Shown here: piece after piece, positions 1-5,553 of the stretch
Layout: each line of letters opens with the position of its first letter
Numbering within the stretch: the stretch's first letter is position 1
NCBI GenBank assembly: GCA_017540285.1
Contig: JAFYBI010000275.1
Location: forward strand, 1-6,585
DNA: 6,585 nt
Direction of reading: 5' to 3'
DNA from: Clostridia bacterium
Lineage (GTDB): Bacteria > Bacillota > Clostridia > Oscillospirales > CAG-272
Program-made: the position numbers and the translations under genes
The notes under the pieces: model-generated
Databases searched by the model: none
Seen by the model: only the letters and a program-made list of their open reading frames with translations
Told to the model about the DNA's origin: nothing

Positions 1-47
1 AGGGAGATCGGGGATCGGGAGGGGGTTGCAGTAGGTTTTTTGGTTCA
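1..47 (-). CDS. N-terminal fragment of an unidentified protein (runs off the left edge)
   Basis: An ATG at 47-45 on the minus strand opens a frame of 15 codons that is still open at the window edge; it begins MNQKTYCNPLPIPDLP. An AGGAG ribosome site lies about nine bases upstream, in the 17-base gap after the cobC stop. The position and direction make it the next gene of the cobalamin operon. Too little protein is visible to name it, and none of the usual cobalamin enzymes is recognised from these residues. It could be an unrelated downstream gene that is merely co-transcribed. The start call rests on the ribosome site and the spacing. Confidence 0.55.
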
Positions 48-64
48 TATGTTGCCTCTCCTAT

Positions 65-625
65 TCAGAACGACCGGTACAAATGCGCAGTGAGATCGAT
101 CTCGTATCCGCCGCCCGGCTTCGGCTGCCACTCGTAGCGGTTCCTGCCTTCTTCCGGGAAAAGGCGCGTCATGATCGCCGCGATGACGCCGCCGTGGGTG
201 ACGAGGAGCGTGTCCCGTCCGTCCGCGAGCAGACGATCCAGACCGGCGAGGACACGGGCAGTCATCCCGTTCCCGCTCTCGCCGCCCGGCGTGACGTTCG
301 CCTCATTGTCTCCCGTGATCCACGCGACGTAGGCGGGATCCTCCTTCATTTCTTCATAAGAGCGCATCTCGAACGCGCCGAAGTCCATCTCGCAGAACGC
401 CGGATCCGCCTCGTGCGGCAGGTCCCCGCAGAGGATCGCGAGCGTCTCCTCGCACCGCCGCATCCCGCTGGTCAGAACGCGCATCGCGGGAGAATACGGC
501 GTTGTTTCTCTGCGATCGGCGAGCGCCGCGCGTCCGGCTTCCGACAGGGGGAGGTCGGTGCGCCCGCAGTAGAGGTGTTTTTCATTCGCCTCGGTCAGGC
601 CGTGGCGGATCAGAATCAGCTTCAT
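65..625 (-). CDS. cobC: Histidine phosphatase family protein, probable alpha-ribazole-5'-phosphate phosphatase (CobC-like)
   Basis: This 186-residue protein is a cytoplasmic phosphatase of the phosphoglycerate-mutase-like superfamily. The signature RHG is at residues 7-9, with His8 the expected phospho-acceptor. Other active-site elements are the Arg pair in SGMRRCEET (53-61), Glu79 in CEMDFGAFE, PGGES (113-117) and the second catalytic His144 in VTHGG. The length is close to that usual for CobC. In cobalamin assembly CobC removes the 5' phosphate from alpha-ribazole phosphate or from adenosylcobalamin phosphate; the family alone is not substrate-specific, so the assignment rests on its place after cobT, cobU and cobS. 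The frame stays open upstream to 790, but MKLILIRHG at 625 is the natural family N-terminus. Its ATG overlaps the stop of the preceding gene as ATGA, suggesting translational coupling; a GGAGA lies about ten bases upstream. Confidence 0.88.
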   Translation of the reverse strand: MKLILIRHGLTEANEKHLYCGRTDLPLSEAGRAALADRRETTPYSPAMRVLTSGMRRCEETLAILCGDLPHEADPAFCEMDFGAFEMRSYEEMKEDPAYVAWITGDNEANVTPGGESGNGMTARVLAGLDRLLADGRDTLLVTHGGVIAAIMTRLFPEEGRNRYEWQPKPGGGYEIDLTAHLYRSF

Positions 626-999
626 TTCAGTCTGGTCTCCAATCCGCAGAATACCCTTGTCACCGTCTCCGCCTCCGAAGCGAGATAGGCCGTGAGTCTC
701 CCGGTGCTCTCCCGCCAGGCCCGCATGTCCGCGCCCATCGGCACGACGCCGCAGAAGATGTCCTGACAGATGAGGACGCTGTTTTGCCATGCCTCACGGT
801 TCTCCCGGAACACGGCAACGGCGTCTTTTCCGTTCCTCACGCACCAGAGCGTGAATTCCTCCAGCCGATCGATACACCGCGCGCCGAACGCGATCCCGTC
901 CGCTTCCGTGCAGGTGAAGATCTCCGCGTCCGTCAGGCCGAAGCGCTTCTTCGCGGCGTCCCGCTTGCCCTGATACGCGCCGCCGATGATGAAATCCAT
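622..999 (-). CDS. Short CobU-like protein (cobinamide kinase/guanylyltransferase family, reduced form)
   Basis: This 125-residue protein resembles the two ends of CobU/CobP joined without the middle. An N-terminal P-loop-like GGAYQGKR (6-13) has Arg where the Ser/Thr that normally follows the P-loop Lys should be. The C-terminal part, with QD..CGVVP (79-87), STGR (98-101) and a CGLETRLK ending, matches the NEVGxGIVP to LPxxLK tail of CobU. The HRxxR segment and the LVD strand region of full-length CobU (about 180 residues) are absent. A full-length cobU lies two genes upstream in the same operon, so this is a second family member. It may be an accessory or structural partner, or a catalytically altered paralogue; its activity cannot be stated. 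It has an excellent ribosome site, AAGGAGG, five bases before the ATG, overlapping the cobS stop codon. It ends in an ATGA overlap with cobC. Confidence 0.8.
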   Translation of the reverse strand: MDFIIGGAYQGKRDAAKKRFGLTDAEIFTCTEADGIAFGARCIDRLEEFTLWCVRNGKDAVAVFRENREAWQNSVLICQDIFCGVVPMGADMRAWRESTGRLTAYLASEAETVTRVFCGLETRLK

Positions 1000-1009
1000 A
1001 AAAGCCTCC

Positions 1010-1762
1010 TTAAATCAGCGCGAACACCGCGATCCCGCAGAGCTCGCCGAAGGTCAGCGCATAGCCGGAGATGTCCCCGCTCATGCCGTCGAGCGATTTG
1101 AATCCGCGGCGCAGCATCCAGAGATATCCGCAGAGGACCGCCGGCGTGACAAATCCGGCTTTTCCGAGAAGGAGAAAACCCAGCGCGGCGGCTGCGACGA
1201 GAATCACGGCGAACCACACGACATGCGCGCGCCGGACGCCCTGCCGGTAGGTCCCTGCGTATTCGCTTGTGCCGAGGGGCCGCAAGACCGTCACGCACAG
1301 CCCGGCGATCGTCCGCGATACGACGGGGATGAGCGTCAGCGCAAAGAGATTCGCGTCCTCCTTCACCGACGAGAACAGTGCAAACTGCGCCGTCACCAGA
1401 AGGATCCCGGCGAGCACGGCGAACGAACCGACATTCGGGTCCTTGAGGATGCGCCGCCGCTCGTCGAGGTCCCGCCACGATTTCACGGCGTCCGTGACGT
1501 CGAGGAAGCCGTCGAAATGCATCCCGCCCGTCACGAGGAAGGGGTAGGCGCAGAGGATCGCCCCCGCAATCAGTGCAGGAAGGCAGAGGAGCTTCGTCAG
1601 ATAAGCAAGTCCGGTCCAGAGGATCCCGATCCACGCGCCGACGGCGGGCAGAAACAGGGTCATCAGCGGACGGGCTTCGTCGTCCCAGACACGGAAGGGC
1701 GAGGGGATCGCGCAGAACATCGAAAAGCACATGACACATGCGCGGAACCATTTTTTCACCAT
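1010..1762 (-). CDS. cobS: Adenosylcobinamide-GDP ribazoletransferase (cobalamin synthase CobS)
   Basis: CobS is the integral membrane enzyme that joins adenosyl-GDP-cobinamide and alpha-ribazole (or its phosphate) to form adenosylcobalamin (phosphate), releasing GMP. The 250-residue length is normal for the family. Diagnostic motifs are GGMHFDGFLDVTDA (79-92), an acidic metal-binding segment; LKDPNVGSF (106-114); and MSGDISGY (227-234), the equivalent of the C-terminal TGD motif. Hydrophobic stretches fill residues about 34-75, 115-130, 140-160, 182-200 and 236-250. The frame is open upstream to 2377, but the ATG at 1762 (MVKKWF) is chosen because it matches the family N-terminus and has AGGGAGG six bases upstream. 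It overlaps the end of cobU by seven bases, and its TAA stop lies inside the ribosome site of the next gene, so the three are probably translated as a coupled block. Confidence 0.95.
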   Translation of the reverse strand: MVKKWFRACVMCFSMFCAIPSPFRVWDDEARPLMTLFLPAVGAWIGILWTGLAYLTKLLCLPALIAGAILCAYPFLVTGGMHFDGFLDVTDAVKSWRDLDERRRILKDPNVGSFAVLAGILLVTAQFALFSSVKEDANLFALTLIPVVSRTIAGLCVTVLRPLGTSEYAGTYRQGVRRAHVVWFAVILVAAAALGFLLLGKAGFVTPAVLCGYLWMLRRGFKSLDGMSGDISGYALTFGELCGIAVFALI

Positions 1763-2298
1763 GCCGGCCTCCCTTTGTGAAAGATCGGGATCCCCGCGCA
1801 GAGCTCGATCACCGCGTCCGCGGCATCCGCCAGCGCACGATCGATCGACGCGAGATCCCGGCGGTAGTTCTCCGTGAAGGCGTCGTAGCGGACGGCGTCC
1901 GAATAGAGATAATCCGAAAGAAATACCGTGTGCGCCGCGCCTTTCGCCAATGCGAGCAGGCCATTCCGGCACCGCGCCGCCGCTTCGGGGTCCGCGTCGG
2001 GATTTGAGAAATCCGGATACATCTCGTTCAGCAGCAGAGCCGTCACGCTGTCCACGAGATAGACGGCATCTCCGCCCTCCCGGAGCGCCGAGGCGATGTC
2101 CCGCCCGATCTCGAGCGTTCCGAAGCCCTTCTCCGCCCTCTCCGCCCGATGGCGCGTGATCCGCTGCCGGTCCTCGTCGTCGCAGGGGATCATCGTGGCG
2201 ACATAAAACCGCCTGCCGCCTCCCGACAGCTTCACGGCGATGTCTTCGGCGAGCGCGGTCTTGCCGTTCTTCGCGCCGCCGGACAGAAATACGATCAT
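1756..2298 (-). CDS. cobU: Adenosylcobinamide kinase / adenosylcobinamide-phosphate guanylyltransferase (CobU), divergent C-terminal half
   Basis: CobU phosphorylates adenosylcobinamide and then transfers GMP from GTP to give adenosyl-GDP-cobinamide, the substrate of CobS. The 180-residue protein has the P-loop GGAKNGKT (7-14), the strand ending YVAT (32-35), and DEDRQRITRHRAER (41-54), in which His50 corresponds to the histidine that is guanylylated in characterised CobU. LVDSVTALLLNEM (81-93) matches the LVDCLTLWLTN segment. The next canonical motif, NEVGxGIVP, is not recognisable: at that position the protein reads LSDYLYSDAVRY (128-138 region). The protein ends with a recognisable GIPIFHKG. 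The ATG overlaps the cobT stop (ATGA), and AGGGAGG stands about six bases upstream. The short CobU-like gene two positions downstream keeps the motif missing here. The family call is firm; full bifunctional activity is less certain. Confidence 0.9.
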   Translation of the reverse strand: MIVFLSGGAKNGKTALAEDIAVKLSGGGRRFYVATMIPCDDEDRQRITRHRAERAEKGFGTLEIGRDIASALREGGDAVYLVDSVTALLLNEMYPDFSNPDADPEAAARCRNGLLALAKGAAHTVFLSDYLYSDAVRYDAFTENYRRDLASIDRALADAADAVIELCAGIPIFHKGRPAW

Positions 2299-3413
2299 GA
2301 TGTGCCTCCCTGGACCGTGAAGGAATCCCCTTTTCGGATGGGCTCGAGATACCCGTCGTCGATCCGCGCTTCCTCAAACGTCGCCATACCGTTCATGGCG
2401 GCGCACGCGGCGTCGAGGATCTGCATGGCGATCGGGCACCCGCTTCCCTCTCCGAGCCGCATTCCGAGATCGAACAGCGGCTTCAGTCCGAGCGCGTTCA
2501 TGGCGATCCGGCAGCCGATCTCCGCGGAGGCGTGGGACGGGATCATGAAATCCGCGGCGGCGGGACAAAGACGGGCTGCAGAGAGCGCCGCGACGACCGA
2601 GATAAATCCGTCGATCACCGCGGGGACCCTTTCCGCCGCCGCGCCGAGGTACGCTCCGGTCATCGCCGCGAGATCGAATCCGCCGACCTTCGCGAGCACG
2701 TCGACCGGATCGGCCGGATCGGGGCGGTTGATGCCGATCGCGCGCTCGATCACGGCGAGTTTCTTTTGATAAGCCGCGTCCGTGATGCCGCCGCCGCGCC
2801 CGGTCACGTCTTTCACAGGCGCTCCGCTGAGAACGGCCAGCACCGCGGAGGAGGTCGTCGTGTTGCCGATGCCCATTTCGCCGATGCCGATCACGTCGGC
2901 GCCTTGCTTCACGGCGTCCCGTGCAAGCGCCGCGCCGGTGAGGATCGCCCGGACCGCCTCTTCGCGTGTCATGGCGGGCCCCTTTGCAATGTTCTTCGAT
3001 CCGTATGCGATTTTCCGGCTGAGCACCGCCGGGCACGCACTGAGATCGGCATTCACGCCGACATCGCAGACGACGACCCGGCAGCCGAGCCGCGCGGCGA
3101 TCGAGGACGCCCCGGTGACGCCCCGCGTGAGGTTGACCGTCTGGGCGGCAGTCACGGACTGCGGCGCGGAGGACACGCCCTCCTCGACGACGCCGTTGTC
3201 CGCCGCAAAGACGAGGAGGACCTTATTCTCAAGCGAATTCCTGACTTTTCCCGTGATCCCCGCGAGCTTAACGGACAGATCCTCGAGCGTCCCGAGGCTG
3301 CCCGGCGGTTTCGCGAGCTCCGCCTGCCGTTTCCGCGCCGCTTCCATAGCATCGACGTCCCCGCTCGTGACGGCGCCGAGCAGATCCCGGAGAGCGCGCT
3401 CCGTGTACTCCAT
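2295..3413 (-). CDS. cobT: Nicotinate-nucleotide--dimethylbenzimidazole phosphoribosyltransferase (CobT)
   Basis: CobT transfers phosphoribose from nicotinate mononucleotide to the lower-ligand base, giving alpha-ribazole phosphate for CobS. The 372-residue protein carries the complete family signature set: KPPGSLG (35-41), ADNGV (71-75), GEMGIGNTT (178-186), GRGGG (205-209), VGGFD (243-247), PSHAS (292-296) and LGEGSG (320-325), with Glu322 matching the catalytic glutamate of the Salmonella enzyme. The length is only slightly above the usual 350 or so. It is the first gene of the minus-strand operon, with GGAGG four to five bases before its ATG and a promoter candidate about 50 bases upstream. 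Its stop overlaps the cobU start. The base actually used in this organism (dimethylbenzimidazole, adenine or another) cannot be told from sequence. Confidence 0.97.
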   Translation of the reverse strand: MEYTERALRDLLGAVTSGDVDAMEAARKRQAELAKPPGSLGTLEDLSVKLAGITGKVRNSLENKVLLVFAADNGVVEEGVSSAPQSVTAAQTVNLTRGVTGASSIAARLGCRVVVCDVGVNADLSACPAVLSRKIAYGSKNIAKGPAMTREEAVRAILTGAALARDAVKQGADVIGIGEMGIGNTTTSSAVLAVLSGAPVKDVTGRGGGITDAAYQKKLAVIERAIGINRPDPADPVDVLAKVGGFDLAAMTGAYLGAAAERVPAVIDGFISVVAALSAARLCPAAADFMIPSHASAEIGCRIAMNALGLKPLFDLGMRLGEGSGCPIAMQILDAACAAMNGMATFEEARIDDGYLEPIRKGDSFTVQGGTS

Positions 3414-3464
3414 ATTTCCTCCGATTCACGGCGATCCGCGCCGCTTTATAACATCTTGTGCCTT

Positions 3465-3493
3465 ATTGTACATCATCCGCCGGAAAAATGCAA
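3465..3493 (-). promoter_or_regulatory. Candidate promoter for the cobT-cobU-cobS operon
   Basis: Read on the minus strand, TTGCAT (3493-3488) and TACAAT (3470-3465) are separated by exactly 17 bases. The -10 matches five of six consensus positions; the -35 keeps only TTG. Transcription would start near 3458, leaving a leader of about 45 bases before the cobT ATG, too short for a cobalamin aptamer. The neighbouring TATAAA on the same strand (about 3450) is an alternative -10 but lacks a -35 at the right distance. Confidence 0.45.
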
Positions 3494-3523
3494 TCCCCGC
3501 TTCCGCATTTTTCCTCGAACCAC

Positions 3524-3552
3524 TTGACACCCCCCTGCTTTTTCGATATAAT
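3524..3552 (+). promoter_or_regulatory. Consensus housekeeping promoter for the corrinoid uptake genes
   Basis: TTGACA (3524-3529) and TATAAT (3547-3552) both match the housekeeping sigma consensus at all six positions, with an ideal 17-base spacer (3530-3546). The expected start, near 3559, is about 40 bases before the cobalamin riboswitch aptamer and about 450 bases before the first coding region of the uptake operon. A promoter this strong fits a unit whose control is exerted later, by premature termination. Confidence 0.9.
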
Positions 3553-3599
3553 AGCCTTGTATGGTTCATCCCATGCTCTTTGCCAGCAGAATAAGGGAT

Positions 3600-3784
3600 G
3601 GCAGGTGTCGGATATTTCCGTTTGCACAGAGCGGGCGGAAAGGGATCCGGTGAAAAGGGAAACAGGTGAAAGTCCTGTACGATCTCGTCACCGTGAACGG
3701 GGAATGCCCTGATATGATGTCACTGTCCCTCTCTGGGATGGGAAGGCTTCAGGACGTGGCGATCCGCAAGCCGGGAGACCTGCC
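3600..3784 (+). promoter_or_regulatory. Cobalamin (B12) riboswitch aptamer
   Basis: The conserved parts occur in order. The closing stem P1 pairs GGCAGGT (3600-3606) with ACCTGCC (3778-3784). The core AAAGGGAA (3654-3661) leads into the hairpin ACAGG/CCTGT (3662-3666 with 3674-3678) with a GTGAAAG-type loop. CACCGTGAACGGGGA (3689-3703) is the B12-box-like strand. GTCACTGTCCC (3719-3729) and GGGAAGGC (3740-3747) follow, then AAGCCGGGAGACCTGCC (3768-3784). The aptamer binds an adenosyl- or related cobalamin and normally lowers expression of the genes behind it. It sits between a perfect promoter and a terminator, upstream of an ABC uptake system, which argues that the transporter's substrate is a corrinoid. 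The subclass (adenosyl- or methyl/hydroxocobalamin) is not settled by eye. Confidence 0.92.
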
Positions 3785-3791
3785 TGTCGTC

Positions 3792-3847
3792 CGTACGGGG
3801 CAGCCGCGCAAGTGGCAGGCCCGATGCCGCGAGGAATCGGCAGTACG
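3792..3847 (+). promoter_or_regulatory. Riboswitch expression-platform hairpin with antiterminator strand
   Basis: Just after the aptamer, CGTAC (3792-3796) can pair with GTACG (3843-3847), enclosing a further stem TGCCG/CGGCA (3825-3829 with 3838-3842) or, alternatively, CCGAT/ATCGG (3821-3825 with 3836-3840). The segment GGAATCGG (3833-3840) inside this structure is also complementary, with one G-U pair, to CTGATTCC (3913-3920), which forms the 5' arm of the downstream terminator. The two pairings are mutually exclusive. The inferred mechanism is that ligand-stabilised folding here hides the antiterminator strand, leaving the terminator free to form. This region also corresponds to the place where the kissing-loop hairpin of cobalamin riboswitches is normally found. 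Confidence 0.55.
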
Positions 3848-3907
3848 TTTTCATGGGGATATTTCCCGCGTTATTTGACGAGGGGGACTATGCCTTTGTT
3901 TGTTATA

Positions 3908-3946
3908 CGCTTCTGATTCCGTTCTGCGGTTTCAGGAGCGTTTTTT
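3908..3946 (+). terminator. Intrinsic terminator of the riboswitch (conditional)
   Basis: CGCTTCTGA (3908-3916) pairs with TCAGGAGCG (3932-3940) over nine base pairs, including one G-T (G-U) wobble. An inner CCG/CGG stem (3919-3921 with 3927-3929) closes a five-base loop. Six T residues follow directly (3941-3946). This is a textbook rho-independent terminator, placed in the leader about 60 bases before the first uptake gene, so it must be read through for expression. It is the probable output of the cobalamin riboswitch. Confidence 0.85.
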
Positions 3947-4005
3947 GATGAAGAAAAGAGAATACGGAATATAGGAAAGGTTATGTTTTCCGGAAAGGAC
4001 AGAAA

Positions 4006-4431
4006 ATGAACGACGGAACCTACATGGTCGACGTTTCGCTCTCCGGCGGGACCGGTCGGTCGTCGGTGAAATCTCCCGCCGAGCTCACCGTCTCGGAGAG
4101 CGGCATGACGGCCCGCATCGAGTGGAGCAGCCCCTATTATGATCTCATGATCGTGGACGGAGAGCGGCTCCTGCCCGTAAACACGGACGGCGATTCGGTC
4201 TTCCTCGTCCCGGTCGCGTCCCTCGCTGTCCCGCTCGACGTGCAGGCGGAGACGGTCGCCATGAGCGAGCCCCACCTGATCGACTACACCCTCACCTTCG
4301 ACGCGTCCTCCGTCAAGGCCTCAGGCGGATCCCCCCTTTCCTGGATCGCGGGGGCGGCGTTCCTCGTCTCTGCAGCCGCGGCGGCGTTCGTGATCGGCCG
4401 AAGGATCCGGAAGAGAAGGCAGCACGCATGA
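4006..4431 (+). CDS. Small NEAT-like domain protein with C-terminal membrane anchor
   Basis: This 141-residue protein begins directly with DGTYMVDVSLSGG, followed by SPAELTV (23-29), IEWSSPYYDLMIVDGE (38-53), LPVNTDGD (56-63) and DYTLTF (93-98). The pattern of short beta strands resembles NEAT-type, haem- or ligand-binding Ig-like domains found in clostridial metal and corrinoid uptake loci; this is a resemblance seen by eye, not a confirmed match. Residues about 112-130 form a hydrophobic helix followed by the basic tail GRRIRKRRQHA, a typical positive-inside anchor. No signal peptide is present: the frame has a stop at 3949-3951 and no start codon between that and 4006. The start is supported by AAGGA six bases upstream. 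It overlaps the binding-protein gene as ATGA. A surface ligand-relay role is the likely one, but export is unexplained. Confidence 0.8.
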   Translation: MNDGTYMVDVSLSGGTGRSSVKSPAELTVSESGMTARIEWSSPYYDLMIVDGERLLPVNTDGDSVFLVPVASLAVPLDVQAETVAMSEPHLIDYTLTFDASSVKASGGSPLSWIAGAAFLVSAAAAAFVIGRRIRKRRQHA

Positions 4432-5549
4432 AACGTCTTCTTCTGTGGCTGCTCCCCGCCGTTCTGCTGCTCTGCGTCGGATGTGCGAGGGAGGCTGACC
4501 CATGGGACGCGGCGCCGTCGATCCCCGGTTACGGCGAGGCGGTCCGGATTCCTTCTGACACCGCCGCATGCTTCGTCATCTACCGCTGGGACAACGGCGA
4601 TTCCTGGATCGCGACGAACGACGGACAAGCCTATCTGATCGCCGACGCCGCGCCTGACGGGCTCGATCCCGCCGTGACCGTGATCCCGCACTCCCCGGAG
4701 CGGATCTACATGGCCGCGAGCGCGGTGATGTGCTTCTGGGAGTCCCTGGGCCGTCTCGGCGACATCCGGTTCTCCGCCCTCGAAGCGGACGACTGGACCC
4801 TGGACGGCGCGCGGGACGCGATGCACGCCGGAACGATGCGTTATGCGGGCAAATACCGCGAACCGGATTATGAAATGCTCCTCACGGGCGGCTGCGACCT
4901 CTCGATCCAGTCCACCATGTCGGAGCACGTCCCGAAGGTGAAGGAAAAGCTTCGGGAGCTCGGCATCCCCGTCTTCGTCGACCGCTCGAGCTATGAAGCC
5001 GATCCGCTCGCGCGTGTGGAATGGGTGAAGGTCTATGCCGAGATCGCCGGATGCCCGGAGGCGGGAGAAACCCTCTACGCCGAACAGAAAGCCGTATTCG
5101 ACCGGCTCACGGACGCGTCGCCCTCCGGGAAGACCGCGGTGTTCTTCTACATCACGGCCTCCGGCAAATTCGTCACCCGAAAGCACGGCGACTACGTCTC
5201 GAAAATGATCGAGCTGGCCGGCGGGGAAAACGTCTTCCCCTTCGAGGGGGACGACACCGCCCTTTCCAGCGTGACGCTCTCGCCCGAGGATTTCGTCCTC
5301 GCGGCCAAGGATGCGGACATCATTTTCTATAACGGGACCATCACCGGCAATCCCGCCTCGATCGGCGAGCTCGTCTCGAAAAACGCCCTCCTCGCGGATT
5401 TCCGCGCGGTGAAGAACGGGGACGTCTGGTGCACCGAGGCGAACCTCTATCAGAACATCATGAAGACCGGCGAGATCCTCGCGGACTTCTACGCCGTCTT
5501 CGCGGATACCGGAGAATCGCTGACCTATCTCTCGAAGCTGGACGGATGA
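4428..5549 (+). CDS. ABC transporter substrate-binding lipoprotein, BtuF/FepB type, probable corrinoid receptor
   Basis: This 373-residue protein starts with a lipoprotein signal: basic MKR, a leucine-rich core, and a lipobox-like VGC with Cys19 as the likely lipidated residue. The -3 position is Cys rather than the usual Leu, so the lipobox is slightly atypical. After a linker that includes YRWDNGDSW (52-60), the periplasmic-binding-protein type 2 fold starts at VTVIPHSPERIYMAAS (83-98). Family features include AGKYREPDYEMLL (140-152), GCDLSIQST (155-163), ELGIPVFVDRSSYE (177-190), PLARVEWVKVY (193-203), AGGENVF (264-270), SPEDF (285-289) and VKNGDVW (328-334). Relatives are usually labelled iron-complex or cobalamin binding proteins. 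The cobalamin riboswitch upstream favours a corrinoid. The ATG overlaps the preceding stop (ATGA), and the permease starts four bases after its own stop. Confidence 0.9.
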   Translation: MKRLLLWLLPAVLLLCVGCAREADPWDAAPSIPGYGEAVRIPSDTAACFVIYRWDNGDSWIATNDGQAYLIADAAPDGLDPAVTVIPHSPERIYMAASAVMCFWESLGRLGDIRFSALEADDWTLDGARDAMHAGTMRYAGKYREPDYEMLLTGGCDLSIQSTMSEHVPKVKEKLRELGIPVFVDRSSYEADPLARVEWVKVYAEIAGCPEAGETLYAEQKAVFDRLTDASPSGKTAVFFYITASGKFVTRKHGDYVSKMIELAGGENVFPFEGDDTALSSVTLSPEDFVLAAKDADIIFYNGTITGNPASIGELVSKNALLADFRAVKNGDVWCTEANLYQNIMKTGEILADFYAVFADTGESLTYLSKLDG

Positions 5550-5553
5550 CGCC

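Noticed and set aside
626..790. Upstream extension of cobC by 55 residues
   Set aside because: The extension lies inside the short CobU-like gene in another frame and has no family similarity. The RHG phosphatase fold starts at the ATG at 625, which has an ATGA overlap with the preceding gene.
1763..2377. A cobS frame extended 205 residues upstream, suggesting a fusion protein
   Set aside because: The extra sequence is an arginine-rich out-of-frame reading of cobU. A strong ribosome site and the family N-terminus place the cobS start at 1762.
2532..3594. Plus-strand open frames opposite cobT
   Set aside because: CobT on the minus strand has every family motif, so these frames are antisense shadows, and two of them run on into the promoter and riboswitch region.
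3414..3600. A second cobalamin riboswitch for the minus-strand operon
   Set aside because: On the minus strand no aptamer core, B12-box or terminator is visible between the promoter candidate and cobT.
3666..3878. Open frame within the riboswitch
   Set aside because: Conserved aptamer elements and pairing stems explain this sequence; there is no ribosome site and no domain.
3890..3916. Eight-codon frame MPLFVIRF after a GGGGGA sequence
   Set aside because: Its spacing to the purine run is too short, the peptide is tiny, and it runs into the terminator 5' arm.
3934..3974. AGGAG followed at good spacing by ATG AAG AAA, a possible small leader peptide (MKKREYGI)
   Set aside because: The AGGAG is the 3' arm of the terminator and the frame closes after eight codons. 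It is most likely chance, though it would be exposed on read-through transcripts.
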